This document shows, one piece after another, positions 45,145-54,851 of a DNA stretch of 64,000 bases. This DNA is from Achromobacter xylosoxidans (lineage in GTDB: Bacteria > Pseudomonadota > Gammaproteobacteria > Burkholderiales > Burkholderiaceae_B): positions 4,774,001 through 4,838,000 of the forward strand of contig NZ_LN831029.1 of the NCBI RefSeq assembly GCF_001457475.1. The letters run 5' to 3'. Within the stretch, counting starts at the first letter, position 1. Every line of letters begins with the position of its first letter. Under the pieces are notes generated by a model. The model ran no database searches, had not been told where the DNA came from, and worked only from the letters and a program-made list of their open reading frames with translations. The position numbers were made by a program, and so were the translations under genes.

Positions 45145-46746
45145 TTACTCCATATAGGCGAAGTCGAATACCGTATGACCGCCCTGGTGGTGCCAATGGT
45201 GCATTGAAGCATGGCGTTTTCTCAAAAAGCTGGCGTAATGGATTTCGCCATCCGTCTCGACGTAGGTGGACGGCGACAGCTCTTCGATCCGGTTCAGCGA
45301 GACGCCCTTGCCGTAGTGGCAGAAGCCTTGGTACTGGGCGCAGCGGATCACCTCTCCGCCAGGCGAGACAACGATTCCCGCGTTGCGGGCCCGCATGGGG
45401 TTGCGCACGATGGGGTTGCAGGCGTGCGGCGTCCAATGGCTGGACCGCGGCGAGTCGGCGAAAAAGGCGAACAATTCGTCGCAATGGCTCTGGCCGTCCG
45501 TGCGATCGATATTGGTTAACAGCCACCAGTATTCTCCGCGCTTGAAAATAATGGTATCGACGGCGGAAATATTCGTCATCAAGGTTAAGTCCAACTCCCA
45601 TTTCAACGGAAAATCGGTGCATTTCCATAATTCTATGCTGCGATTTCCGCAGGTTTCCGGAACCATGTAGGTCACGCCATCGTATTCAAAAATATACGGA
45701 AACGATAAATGGTAGGGCAGATTCAAAGCCGTCCCCAAAAGCCGGAAAGCCCCGTCCGAGTAGGTCGCGACCGAAATCGTGCCCTTGCGGGAATTGAAAT
45801 CGTAATCCTCGAAAAATATATATGGATTCTTGTCCTTGGTATATACGAAGGGATCCGCGAAAAATCGGCCCTTCGGTGGCTGCAATACCATCGCTTCGGA
45901 AATCACCGCCTGCTGCCGGGTCGAGGGAAACATACCAATGCGCCAGCGCACATTGCGTTTCATGACGCGCCGCACAATCAAATCGCCCATTAACCAGGCC
46001 TGGCGCGCGATGTAGGCGGCGCTGTCCCATTCGGCCGGATCGTCGCGGCGTTCGCCGCTCATGATCTGCATGCCCGGCGGCGCGGCGCCCGGCCGCGCCC
46101 GCGCCAACGCCTGCAAGGCGTCGTAGATCATGAAGTTGCCCAGGCTGAAGGCGCGGGTCTGGTTCTTGAGCCAGAACACTTCGGTATTGAAGCTGCGCTG
46201 GTCCAGCAACGCGTCCTCCTCGGCGCTGGCCCCCATGCGCCACAGTTTCACCGTGGTGTGGTCCGCGCGCTGGTAGACCTCCCAGAATCCCGCATAGCGG
46301 CTGGTGGACACGGCGATATCGGAATAGCTCAGCTGCCATACCCCCAGCCGCGCCCAGTCGGCCATGCGGGCGCGCAGCGATGGCAGGCCGCCCAGCATGA
46401 TCACCAGGTCCAGGCCGAGCGCGGCCACGCCGTCATCGCGTCCGCCGTCGTCGGGATCGGCCGGCAGTGTCAGCAACGCCGTTGACGGCGGCAAGCCGTC
46501 GCGCATGTCGTGGCAGGCCAGCATCTGCCGTTGCCGGACGGGCAGCAGCCGCGACTCGAGCCGCGACAAGGTGCCGAACAGCGCCTTGGCGCTCAGGCGC
46601 GGCGCGGGACCGGTGGTCGCCTTTTCCAACACCAGCAAGGCCGAGAAATCGAAATCCTGGCTGCGCGCGAGCCACTCAGCCATGTCGTGGATCCAGCCGG
46701 GCTGGTCGGTCCCGTCCACCAACAGCCCCACTCTGTAGGTCGTCAT
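45145..46746 (-). CDS. Formyltransferase-like domain fused to GINT1-like beta-propeller; putative sugar-modifying enzyme
   Basis: A 533-residue two-domain protein. The N-terminal half (to about residue 230) resembles a formyltransferase-like fold: LDLVIMLGGLPSLRARMADW followed by GVWQLSYSDI and YAGFWEVYQRADHTT. The C-terminal half has repeated propeller-like blades (FADPFVYTKDKNPYIFFEDY, LSFPYIFEYDGVTYMVPETC, FKRGEYWWLLTNIDRTDG) resembling the N-terminal domain of plant glucosamine inositolphosphorylceramide transferase. The exact activity is unknown. ATG 46746 follows an AGGAG site. Base composition differs sharply between halves: 27/60 G+C at 45601-45660 versus 44/60 at 46381-46440. Confidence 0.7.
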   Translation of the reverse strand: MTTYRVGLLVDGTDQPGWIHDMAEWLARSQDFDFSALLVLEKATTGPAPRLSAKALFGTLSRLESRLLPVRQRQMLACHDMRDGLPPSTALLTLPADPDDGGRDDGVAALGLDLVIMLGGLPSLRARMADWARLGVWQLSYSDIAVSTSRYAGFWEVYQRADHTTVKLWRMGASAEEDALLDQRSFNTEVFWLKNQTRAFSLGNFMIYDALQALARARPGAAPPGMQIMSGERRDDPAEWDSAAYIARQAWLMGDLIVRRVMKRNVRWRIGMFPSTRQQAVISEAMVLQPPKGRFFADPFVYTKDKNPYIFFEDYDFNSRKGTISVATYSDGAFRLLGTALNLPYHLSFPYIFEYDGVTYMVPETCGNRSIELWKCTDFPLKWELDLTLMTNISAVDTIIFKRGEYWWLLTNIDRTDGQSHCDELFAFFADSPRSSHWTPHACNPIVRNPMRARNAGIVVSPGGEVIRCAQYQGFCHYGKGVSLNRIEELSPSTYVETDGEIHYASFLRKRHASMHHWHHQGGHTVFDFAYME

Positions 46747-47103
46747 TTCTCCTGCTCCTGTGTCAGGGCGATCTGGCCTGCGCCACCGGAACGGCGATCG
46801 GGCTCGCCAGCCGCATCCACGGTGCAACGCTCTCAAGTCCTCGCGCTGATACTGCGGCGTTTCGGCGAGGTCTTCCAGACGGCTTTCAACCTAGGGCGCT
46901 CGTCCGAGGACAAACGGCGCAGTGCCGTTTGGGCGAGGCCCGGCGCCCGTCCTCGGCCAACGGAACGGCCTCTCGTGCAAAGGAACGAGGCGGGTCGTCC
47001 GGGCCGCCTCGGGATTCAGGCGCACCAGCTAGGGATAACCACTATCGCCTGCCGGCACCGGGGCGCGCATACTCCTTTCAAACGAACGTTTGAATTCAAC
47101 CTA
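46747..47103. other. Divergent 357-bp spacer upstream of the PsrA-like gene
   Basis: Holds the start regions of two divergent genes. An 8-bp hairpin, CAAACGGC-GCAGT-GCCGTTTG (46911-46931), lies centrally, and the TetR-type palindrome is at 47078-47093. No gene was found. Confidence 0.5.
47078..47093. promoter_or_regulatory. PsrA-type operator
   Basis: TCAAACG-AA-CGTTTGA is a 7-bp inverted repeat and fits the published PsrA box (G/C)AAAC-N2-4-GTTT(G/C). It lies 10 nt before the start codon of the TetR gene, so autorepression is expected. Confidence 0.65.
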
Positions 47104-47775
47104 ATGCAAGAACTCAGATCCTCCAGCACCCGCGAATCGATCCTCGACACCGCCGAAGCGCTGTTCGCGCAGCAGGGCCACGACGGCACGTCCATGCGAC
47201 AGATCACCGGCGCGGCCGGCGTCAACCTGGCATCGGTCAACTATCACTTCGGCTCCAAGGAGTCGCTGGTGCAGGCCGTGCTCAAGCGCCGCCTGGAAGT
47301 CCTGAACCGCGAACGGCTGCGCCTGCTCGACGAACTTGAAGCCCAGGCCCAGGGCAAACCGCTCAAGCCGTCGCAGATCGTCGACGCCTTCTTCGGCACG
47401 CTGCTGCGCCTGGCGGCCGATCCGGAGCAGGCCGGCAGCACTTTCCTGCCACTGCTCGAGCGCACCATGACCGACCCGGCCGGCTTCATCCGCGCGCTGT
47501 TCGCCGAGGAATACGCCGACGTGCTCGAGCGCTACCGCAATGCCTTCTTCGCCGCCCTGCCCGACGTGCCGCGCGCCGAGATCGTGTGGCGTTTCCAGTT
47601 CATGCTGGGCGCCACCTCCTACGCCATCATCGGCACCGACCTGCTGCGCTCGGTGACCGGCTGGACGCTGGACGAAGCCGAGCAACCCGACAACCCCGAG
47701 CTGCTGCTGCCCCGCCTGATGAGCTTCCTGCTCGGCGGCCTGCGCGCTCCCCTGCCGCAGCATCCCGCCACTTAG
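47104..47775 (+). CDS. TetR-family regulator, PsrA-like fatty-acid sensor
   Basis: A 223-residue TetR protein. The N-terminal helix-turn-helix is ILDTAEALFAQQGHDGTSMR followed by ITGAAGVNLASVNYHFGSKE, closely like Pseudomonas PsrA. The C-terminal ligand domain is all-helical. PsrA proteins release DNA on binding long-chain fatty acids or acyl-CoA. A PsrA-type operator overlaps its own leader and an acyl-CoA dehydrogenase follows 59 nt downstream, so it most likely controls the fatty-acid degradation genes. ATG 47104 is the only start fitting the family N-terminus. Confidence 0.85.
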   Translation: MQELRSSSTRESILDTAEALFAQQGHDGTSMRQITGAAGVNLASVNYHFGSKESLVQAVLKRRLEVLNRERLRLLDELEAQAQGKPLKPSQIVDAFFGTLLRLAADPEQAGSTFLPLLERTMTDPAGFIRALFAEEYADVLERYRNAFFAALPDVPRAEIVWRFQFMLGATSYAIIGTDLLRSVTGWTLDEAEQPDNPELLLPRLMSFLLGGLRAPLPQHPAT

Positions 47776-47834
47776 GCCCCAGGGGTCAGCGCGGTGCGGC
47801 GGTTCCAGAAGATATCGAGAAAGGAGACAAGGAA

Positions 47835-50183
47835 ATGAACGCAGTCATCGTCGCGCTGGTCGTCATCGCGCTGCTGGCCGTCGTCCTGCTGGGCGTGCGC
47901 CCGGTCAGGCGGGCCTTGCTGTCGGCGCCGATCTTCAATCTCTACCGCAAGGTGCTGCCGCAGATGTCGGACACCGAGCGCGACGCGCTCGAGGCCGGCA
48001 CGGTGTGGTGGGAGGGCGAGCTGTTCCGCGGCCGCCCCGACTGGAAGCGCATGCTGGCCTATCCGCGCCCGCGCCTGACCGACGAGGAACAGCATTTCCT
48101 CGACCACCAGGCCGAAGAGGCCTGCCGCATGGTCAACGACTGGAACATCACGCAGGAACGCTTCGACCTGCCCGCCGAAGTCTGGGACTATCTCAAGCGC
48201 AGCGGCTTCCTGGGCATGATCATCCCCAAGGAATACGGCGGCCTGGCCTTCTCGGCCTATGCCCACTCCGAGATCGTGACCAAGCTGTCGACGCGCTCGT
48301 CGGCGCTGGCGGTGTCGGTGATGGTGCCCAACTCGCTCGGCCCCGCCGAGCTGCTGCTGCACTACGGCACCGAGGAACAGAAGAACCACTACCTGCCGCG
48401 CCTGGCGCGCGGCGAGGAAGTGCCGGCCTTCGCGCTGACCAGCCCCTGGGCCGGTTCCGATGCCGCCGCCATCCCCGACAGCGGCATCGTCTGCAAGGGC
48501 GAATGGCAGGGCCGCGAAGTGATCGGCATGCGCGTCAGCTGGGACAAGCGCTACATCACGCTGGCGCCGGTCTGCACGCTGCTGGGCCTGGCCTTCCGCC
48601 TGTACGACCCGGACGGCCTGCTGGGCGGCAGGAAGGACATCGGCATCACCTGCGCGCTGGTGCCGCACGACCATCCGGGCGTGGACACCGGCCGCCGCCA
48701 CTTCCCGCTGAACGCCATGTTCATGAACGGCCCGACCCGCGGCCAGGACGTGTTCATGCCGCTGGACTTCATCATCGGCGGCCCGGCCATGGCCGGCCAG
48801 GGCTGGCGCATGCTGATGGAATGCCTGGCGGCCGGCCGCTCGATCTCGCTGCCGTCGTCCAACACCGGCATGTCCAAGCTGACGGCCCGCGCGGTCGGCG
48901 GCTACGCCCGCGTGCGCAGCCAGTTCCGCACCCCGGTCGGCAAGTTCGAGGGGGTCGAGGAAGCGCTGGCCCGCATCGGCGGCCACACCTACATGATGGA
49001 CGCCGCGCGCAGCATGACCGCCGGCGCCGTCGACCTGGGCGAGAAGCCCTCGGTGGTGTCGGCCATCGTCAAGTACCACGTCACCGAACGCGCGCGCCAG
49101 GTCGTCAACGACGGCATGGACGTGATCGGCGGCAAGGGCATCTGCCTGGGGCCGTCCAACTTCCTGGGCCGCGCCTACCAGCAGATCCCCATCGGCATCA
49201 CCGTGGAAGGCGCCAACATCCTGACCCGCAGCCTGATCATCTTCGGCCAGGGCGCGATCCGCTGCCATCCCTACGTGCTGGCCGAGATGCGCGCGGCGCA
49301 GTCGCCCGACCGCAGGCAGGGGCTGGATGATTTCGACCGCGCCTTCTGGGGCCACGTCGGCTTTGTCGCGCGCAACAAGCTGCGCGCGCTGGGCACCGCC
49401 CTGACCGGCGGCCGCTTCGTCGGCATCGACGCCGACGTCGCGCCCGAAATGAAGCGCTACTACCAGTTGCTGAGCCGCTATTCGGCCGCCTTCGCGCTGC
49501 TGGCCGACACTTCGATGCTGGTGCTGGGCGGCAGCCTCAAGCGCCGCGAGCGCCTGTCGGCGCGCCTGGGCGACATCCTGTCGCAGATGTACCTGGCCAG
49601 CGCCGCGCTCAAGCGCTTCGAGGACGAAGGCCGCCAGAGCGCCGACGCGCCGCTGGTGCACTGGTCGGTGCAGGATGCGCTGTTCCGCCTGCAGGACGCC
49701 ATCGACGGCGTGCTGGAAAACTATCCCAACCGCCTGGTGGCGTGGAGCCTGCGCCGCATCGTCTTCCCCTGGGGCCGGCCGCAGTCGCTGCCGTCCGATC
49801 AGCTGGGCCAGGACGTGGCGCGATTGCTCATCAACCCCGGCGCGACCCGCGACCGCCTGACCGCCGGCTGCCACCTGCCCGCGACCGCCGACGAACCGGT
49901 CGGCGCGATCGAACAGGCGCTGGCCGCCACGCTCGAAGCCGAACCGATCGAATCGAAGATCCGCGAATTCGAGAAAAGCGGCGCGCTCGAAGGCAACCCG
50001 CAGGCCAACGTGCGCGACCTGGCCGACGCCGTCTTTGCCGCCGGCGGCATCACCGCCGAAGAATATGCGGTGGTCAAGCGCCGGAATACCTTGCGCGACA
50101 CCGTGGTGAAAGTGGATGATTTCCCTTTTGATCTCGGCATCACCGGCGCGGTCAAGCCCGTGGCCGAACGCAAGGCGGCCTGA
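47835..50183 (+). CDS. fadE: Acyl-CoA dehydrogenase, FadE (YafH) type
   Basis: A 782-residue membrane-associated flavoenzyme for the first step of beta-oxidation, close to E. coli FadE (814 residues). The N-terminus VIVALVVIALLAVVLLGV is a membrane anchor. The dehydrogenase core includes GFLGMIIPKEYGGLAFSAYA, FALTSPWAGSDAA, MECLAAGRSISLPSSNTG and IGGKGICLGPSNFLGRAY, followed by the long FadE-specific C-terminal domain. A GGAGACAAGGAA leader precedes the ATG. The thiolase gene follows after 27 nt. Confidence 0.94.
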   Translation: MNAVIVALVVIALLAVVLLGVRPVRRALLSAPIFNLYRKVLPQMSDTERDALEAGTVWWEGELFRGRPDWKRMLAYPRPRLTDEEQHFLDHQAEEACRMVNDWNITQERFDLPAEVWDYLKRSGFLGMIIPKEYGGLAFSAYAHSEIVTKLSTRSSALAVSVMVPNSLGPAELLLHYGTEEQKNHYLPRLARGEEVPAFALTSPWAGSDAAAIPDSGIVCKGEWQGREVIGMRVSWDKRYITLAPVCTLLGLAFRLYDPDGLLGGRKDIGITCALVPHDHPGVDTGRRHFPLNAMFMNGPTRGQDVFMPLDFIIGGPAMAGQGWRMLMECLAAGRSISLPSSNTGMSKLTARAVGGYARVRSQFRTPVGKFEGVEEALARIGGHTYMMDAARSMTAGAVDLGEKPSVVSAIVKYHVTERARQVVNDGMDVIGGKGICLGPSNFLGRAYQQIPIGITVEGANILTRSLIIFGQGAIRCHPYVLAEMRAAQSPDRRQGLDDFDRAFWGHVGFVARNKLRALGTALTGGRFVGIDADVAPEMKRYYQLLSRYSAAFALLADTSMLVLGGSLKRRERLSARLGDILSQMYLASAALKRFEDEGRQSADAPLVHWSVQDALFRLQDAIDGVLENYPNRLVAWSLRRIVFPWGRPQSLPSDQLGQDVARLLINPGATRDRLTAGCHLPATADEPVGAIEQALAATLEAEPIESKIREFEKSGALEGNPQANVRDLADAVFAAGGITAEEYAVVKRRNTLRDTVVKVDDFPFDLGITGAVKPVAERKAA

Positions 50184-50210
50184 GGCCCGTCCTCACACCA
50201 AGGAGATCGG

Positions 50211-51500
50211 ATGGCATTCAAACCGGTATACGTGGTCGACGGCGCCCGCACCCCTTTCCTGAAAGCGCGCTCGGGCCCCGGCCCATTCGCGGCCGGCGAC
50301 CTGGCGGTGCAGGCCGGACGCGGCCTGTTGTTGCGCCAGCCCTATGCGCCCACGGACCTGGACGAGGTCATCGTGGGCTGCGCCGCGCCCTCGGCCGACG
50401 AAGTCAACATCGGCCGCGTGATCGCCCTGCGCCTGGGTTGCGGCAACAAGGTGCCGGGCTGGACGGTGATGCGCAACTGCGCGTCCGGCATGCAGGCCCT
50501 GGATTCCGCCATCGCCAACATCCAGACCGGCCGCTCGCAGCTGGTGCTGGCCGGCGGCACCGACGCCCTGTCGCACGCGCCGGTGCTGTTCTCGGACGAC
50601 ATGGTGCGCTGGCTGGCCAGCTGGTACGCGGCCCGCGGCATCGGCGCCAGGCTCGCCACGCTCGGCCGGTTGCGCCTGCGCCACCTGGCGCCGGTGATCG
50701 GCCTGCTCAAGGGCCTGACCGACCCCGTGGTGGGCCTGTCCATGGGCCAGACCGCCGAGAACGTCGCCACCCGCTTCGGCATCAGCCGCCAGGCCATGGA
50801 CGCCTATTCGGCGCAGAGCCACGCGCGCGCGCTGGCCGGGCGCGCCAACGGCGCCTTCGCCGAGATCACGCCGCTGATCGACACCCAGGGCAAGCTGTAC
50901 CCGGACGACGACGGCGTGCGCGAGGACTCCACGCCCGAAAAGCTGGCCAGGCTCAAGCCGGTGTTCGACAAGCCCTGGGGCAACATCACCGCCGGCAACA
51001 GCTCGCAGGTCACCGACGGCGCCGCGATGCTGGTGCTGGCCTCCGAGGAAGCGGTGCGGCGCTGGAACCTGCGACCGCTGGGCCGCATCGTCGACAGCCA
51101 GTGGGCCGGCCTGGATCCGGCCATGATGGGCCTGGGGCCGGTGCATGCCGCCACGCCGATCCTGCAACGCCACGGCCTGGGCCTGAATGACCTGGACTTG
51201 TGGGAGATCAACGAAGCCTTCGCCGCGCAGGTGCTAGGCTGCCTGGCCGCCTGGCAGGACGAGGCCTATTGCCAGGAACACTTCGGCACGCCGGCGTGGG
51301 GCGCGCTCGACCCGGCCCGCCTGAACGTGGACGGCGGCGCCATCGCCATCGGCCATCCAGTCGGCGCCTCGGGCGCCCGCATCGTGCTGCACCTGCTGGA
51401 GGCGCTCAAGCGCCGCGGCGCGCGGCGCGGCATGGCCGCCATCTGCATCGGCGGCGGCCTGGGTGGCGCGATGCTGGTCGAAACCTTGGAGAACCGCTAA
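50211..51500 (+). CDS. fadI: Acetyl-CoA acyltransferase (FadI-like thiolase)
   Basis: A 429-residue thiolase for the last beta-oxidation step, splitting 3-ketoacyl-CoA. The nucleophilic Cys is in MRNCASGMQALDSAIANI (near residue 90); the other active-site parts are NEAFAAQVLGCLAAW, the His in GGAIAIGHPVGASGAR, and CIGGGLGGAMLVE with the second Cys. Its length and insertions fit FadI rather than FadA. The stop TAA shares a base with the next ATG (TAATG), coupling it to the FadJ-like gene. Confidence 0.92.
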   Translation: MAFKPVYVVDGARTPFLKARSGPGPFAAGDLAVQAGRGLLLRQPYAPTDLDEVIVGCAAPSADEVNIGRVIALRLGCGNKVPGWTVMRNCASGMQALDSAIANIQTGRSQLVLAGGTDALSHAPVLFSDDMVRWLASWYAARGIGARLATLGRLRLRHLAPVIGLLKGLTDPVVGLSMGQTAENVATRFGISRQAMDAYSAQSHARALAGRANGAFAEITPLIDTQGKLYPDDDGVREDSTPEKLARLKPVFDKPWGNITAGNSSQVTDGAAMLVLASEEAVRRWNLRPLGRIVDSQWAGLDPAMMGLGPVHAATPILQRHGLGLNDLDLWEINEAFAAQVLGCLAAWQDEAYCQEHFGTPAWGALDPARLNVDGGAIAIGHPVGASGARIVLHLLEALKRRGARRGMAAICIGGGLGGAMLVETLENR

Positions 51501-53434
51501 TGAACGCGCTGGAGACGCTCTCGCACTGGCGCCTGGAGCGCGACCCCGACGGCCTGGCGTGGCTGACGTTCGACCGCGCCGGCAGCGCCGTCAACGCCCT
51601 GTCGGCCGACACCATGGCGGAACTGGCGACGGTGCTGGACGCGCTCGACGCCCAGCCGCCCAAGGGCCTGGTGATCCGTTCCGGCAAGGCCACCGGCTTC
51701 ATCGTCGGCGCCGACGTCAATGAATTCGCCGAACTGAACACGCCGGAGCAGGGCCGCGCCCTGGTGGCGCGTGGCTGGAACCTGTTCAACCGCCTGGCGG
51801 CGGTGCGCTACCCGACGCTGGCGCTGATCCAGGGCCACTGCCTGGGCGGCGGCCTGGAGCTGGCGCTGGCCTGCCGCTACCGCCTGGTGGAAGACGCGCC
51901 CGGCGCCTCGCTGGCGCTGCCGGAAGTCATGCTGGGCATCTTCCCCGGCTGGGGCGGCATGCTGCGCCTGCCCGCCGTGATCGGCGCGCCGGCCGCGCTC
52001 GACATGATGCTGACCGGCCGCGGCGCCGATGCGCGCCGCGCGGCGGCGCTGGGCCTGGTGGATGCGCGCGTGCCGACCCGCCTGCTGCAGGCGGCGGCGC
52101 GCGGCATGGTGCTGTCGGGCAAGCCGCCGCGGCGCGCGCGCGGCCTGGGCGCCTGGCTGAACCGCTGGCCGCTCAAGGCGGTGGCCGCCAACCGCGCCCG
52201 CAAGCAGGTCGCCGCCAAGGACCCGCTGGGCCACTACCCGGCCGCGCCGGCCATCATCGAACTCTGGGAAAAGCACGGCGGCAACGCCTTGCAGGCGCCC
52301 GCGCTGATCGACACCATCATCGCTTCGGACACCGCCCGCAACCTGCTGCGCGTGTTCCGGCTGCAGGAACGCCTGAAGGCCAACGGCCGCCAGGCCGGCA
52401 TCGCCCCGGTGCGCCACGTGCACGTGGTCGGCGCCGGCGTGATGGGCGGCGACATCGCCGCCTGGTGCGCGCTCAAGGGCCTGACCGTGACACTGCAGGA
52501 CCAGGACATGACCCGCATCGCGCCCGCCATCAAACGCGCCGCGGCCCTGTTCTCGCGCCGCCTGAAGGACCGCCGCGCGGCCCGCGCCGCCTTCGACCGG
52601 CTGGTGCCCGATCCCGCCGGCGGCGGCGTGCCGCTGGCCGACGTGGTGATCGAGGCCATCAGCGAGAACCCCGAGGCCAAGCGCGGCTTGTACCAGTCGC
52701 TGGAGCCGCGCATGAAGGCCGACGCGCTGCTGGCCACCAACACCTCCAGCCTGTCGCTGGAAACGCTGGGCGCCGGCCTGGCGCGGCCCGAGCGGCTGGT
52801 CGGCATCCACTTCTTCAACCCCGTGGCCAAGATGCCGCTGGTGGAAGTGGTGCATGCGGACGGCACCGCCGCCGACACGCTGGCGCGCGCCAGCGCCTTC
52901 GTCGGCCAGATCGGCAAGCTGGCCCTGCCGGTGCGCAGCGCGCCCGGCTTCCTGGTCAACGCCGTGCTGGCGCCCTACATGCTGCAGGCCATGCGCAGCG
53001 TCGACGAAGGCGTGTCGCCCGCCGCCGTGGACGCGGCCATGGTGGCGTTCGGCATGCCCATGGGGCCGCTGGAACTGGCCGACACCGTCGGCCTGGACAT
53101 CGCCCGCGCGGCGGGCCAGGAACTGGCCGGCGGCGCCGAGCCGCCGCGCTGCCTGGCCGAGAAGCTGGCGCGCGGCGACCTGGGCAAGAAGAGCGGCCGC
53201 GGCTTCTACACCTGGCGCGACGGCAAACCGGTAAAGGACGGCCAGGGCGCCGCCCGCGCGCCGGCCGGCCTGGCCGAACGCCTGATCCAGCCCTTGGTGG
53301 ACGCCACCCGCGAGCGGGTCGAGGCCGGCGTGGTGGCCGATGCCGACCTGGCCGACGCCGGCGTGATTTTCGGGACCGGGTTCGCGCCGTTCACGGGCGG
53401 ACCCCTGCATTACCAGAGCAGTCGCAGTGCGTAG
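51500..53434 (+). CDS. fadJ: Bifunctional enoyl-CoA hydratase / 3-hydroxyacyl-CoA dehydrogenase (FadJ-like)
   Basis: A 644-residue protein with the hydratase domain first: GADVNEFAELNTP, QGHCLGGGLELALACRYRLV and the catalytic-region LPEVMLGIFPGWGG. The dehydrogenase follows: HVVGAGVMGGDIAAWCALKG is the NAD site, then TNTSSLSLETLGAGL and HFFNPVAKMPLVEVVH. It is shorter than E. coli FadB/FadJ (about 715-730) because the last C-terminal repeat is cut short. It pairs with the FadI-like thiolase to form the usual multienzyme complex. Confidence 0.9.
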   Translation: MNALETLSHWRLERDPDGLAWLTFDRAGSAVNALSADTMAELATVLDALDAQPPKGLVIRSGKATGFIVGADVNEFAELNTPEQGRALVARGWNLFNRLAAVRYPTLALIQGHCLGGGLELALACRYRLVEDAPGASLALPEVMLGIFPGWGGMLRLPAVIGAPAALDMMLTGRGADARRAAALGLVDARVPTRLLQAAARGMVLSGKPPRRARGLGAWLNRWPLKAVAANRARKQVAAKDPLGHYPAAPAIIELWEKHGGNALQAPALIDTIIASDTARNLLRVFRLQERLKANGRQAGIAPVRHVHVVGAGVMGGDIAAWCALKGLTVTLQDQDMTRIAPAIKRAAALFSRRLKDRRAARAAFDRLVPDPAGGGVPLADVVIEAISENPEAKRGLYQSLEPRMKADALLATNTSSLSLETLGAGLARPERLVGIHFFNPVAKMPLVEVVHADGTAADTLARASAFVGQIGKLALPVRSAPGFLVNAVLAPYMLQAMRSVDEGVSPAAVDAAMVAFGMPMGPLELADTVGLDIARAAGQELAGGAEPPRCLAEKLARGDLGKKSGRGFYTWRDGKPVKDGQGAARAPAGLAERLIQPLVDATRERVEAGVVADADLADAGVIFGTGFAPFTGGPLHYQSSRSA

Positions 53435-53532
53435 CGCAGTAGAGAACCGGCGTATGCCGAGAGATTAGACCGGGCCGACGAGACCGGCAGTGCCATAGAG
53501 ACACACATATCCAACATCGAGGAGGCAGTACC

Positions 53533-54843
53533 ATGAGCAGACGTTCATTGTCCCTGAGCACCCTGTCCGCCATTGTGGTCGGCCTGGGCGCCACCAGCGC
53601 CGCCCACGGCGCCGGCTTTCAGCTCCTGGAGCAGAATGCCAGCGGCCTGGGCAACGCTTATGCGGGCTCGGCGGCAAATCCGGAAAACGCCAGCATCATC
53701 TACTACAACCCCGCAGGCATGACCTACCTGCCCGGCATCAATGTCTCGGGCGGCGTCAACCTGATCAAGCCGTCGTTCAAGTTCTCGGACAACGGTGACA
53801 GCCGCAATCCCACCGCGCTGGGCGGCACCCGCCCCACCGGCGGCGACGGCGGCGACGCCGGCAACCTGGGGGTCGTGCCCAACCTCTACGGCTCGTGGCA
53901 GCTGAGCGAAAAGTGGTTCATCGGCCTGGGCATCGGCGCGCCGTTCGGCCTCATGACCGAGTACGACGACGGCTGGGCCGGCCAATACCACTCGAACAAG
54001 TTCGAGATCAAGACGATCAACATCAATCCCTCGATCGCCTACAAGGTCAACGAGAAATTCTCGATGGGCTTCGGCGTGAACTGGCAGCACATCGACGCCA
54101 ACTACAAGAAGAAGACCGTGGTGCCCGTGGCCCTGCCCGGCGGCCGCACGGTCTTCACCAACGGCGACGCCGACCTCAACCTGAAGGGCGATGCCTGGGG
54201 CTGGAACGTGGGCTTCATGCTGCAACCCACCGAAGACACCCGCATCGGCCTGTCGTACCGTTCCAAGATCAAGCACACCGCCAAGGGCGACACCGATATC
54301 GACCACATCGGCCCCACCGGCCAGTCGGTCTCGTTCGACGCCAAGGCCTCGGTCGACCTGCCCGATACGCTGATCCTGAGCGCCACCCATCAGCTCAACG
54401 AGAAGTGGGAACTGCTGGGCGACATCTCGTGGACCGGCTGGAGCAGCATCCCCGACCTGAAGATCCGCAACTCCGGCACCGGCGCGCGCGATGACGACCT
54501 GCCGCTGAACTTCCGCGACACCTGGCGCATCGCCGTGGGCACGACCTACAAGTTCGCGCCGGACTGGAAGTGGAAGTTCGGCCTGGCCTACGATCAATCG
54601 CCGGTCCACAAGGCCGAGGACCGGCCCACCTCGCTGCCCGACAACGACCGCTACTGGTTCTCGACGGGCGTGCAGTGGCAGGCCACCAAGAGCACCACGC
54701 TGGACCTGGGCTATACCTATCTGTACCTGCGCAAGACGGATATCGACACCACGTCCGGCAACGCGCTGACGAAGGGCCGCGTCGCGGGCACCTATGACAG
54801 CAGCGGCCACATCTTCGGCCTGCAGCTGTCGTCCCGCTTCTAG
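53533..54843 (+). CDS. fadL: FadL-family outer-membrane long-chain fatty-acid transporter
   Basis: A 436-residue outer-membrane beta-barrel. The signal peptide ends at SAAHGA and the mature N-terminus GFQLLEQNASGLGNAYAGSA is the FadL hatch, followed by ASIIYYNPAGMTYLPG. The C-terminus FGLQLSSRF ends in Phe, as outer-membrane proteins do. Alternating hydrophobic strands fill the middle. A GAGGAGG site precedes the ATG. It would admit exogenous long-chain fatty acids for the surrounding enzymes. A strong hairpin follows, separating it from the next gene. Confidence 0.93.
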   Translation: MSRRSLSLSTLSAIVVGLGATSAAHGAGFQLLEQNASGLGNAYAGSAANPENASIIYYNPAGMTYLPGINVSGGVNLIKPSFKFSDNGDSRNPTALGGTRPTGGDGGDAGNLGVVPNLYGSWQLSEKWFIGLGIGAPFGLMTEYDDGWAGQYHSNKFEIKTININPSIAYKVNEKFSMGFGVNWQHIDANYKKKTVVPVALPGGRTVFTNGDADLNLKGDAWGWNVGFMLQPTEDTRIGLSYRSKIKHTAKGDTDIDHIGPTGQSVSFDAKASVDLPDTLILSATHQLNEKWELLGDISWTGWSSIPDLKIRNSGTGARDDDLPLNFRDTWRIAVGTTYKFAPDWKWKFGLAYDQSPVHKAEDRPTSLPDNDRYWFSTGVQWQATKSTTLDLGYTYLYLRKTDIDTTSGNALTKGRVAGTYDSSGHIFGLQLSSRF

Positions 54844-54851
54844 CCTTGCCG

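Noticed and set aside
47772..49874. 700-residue minus-strand ORF opposite fadE
   Set aside because: Antisense shadow with low-complexity composition and no motif, while the plus strand encodes a full FadE.
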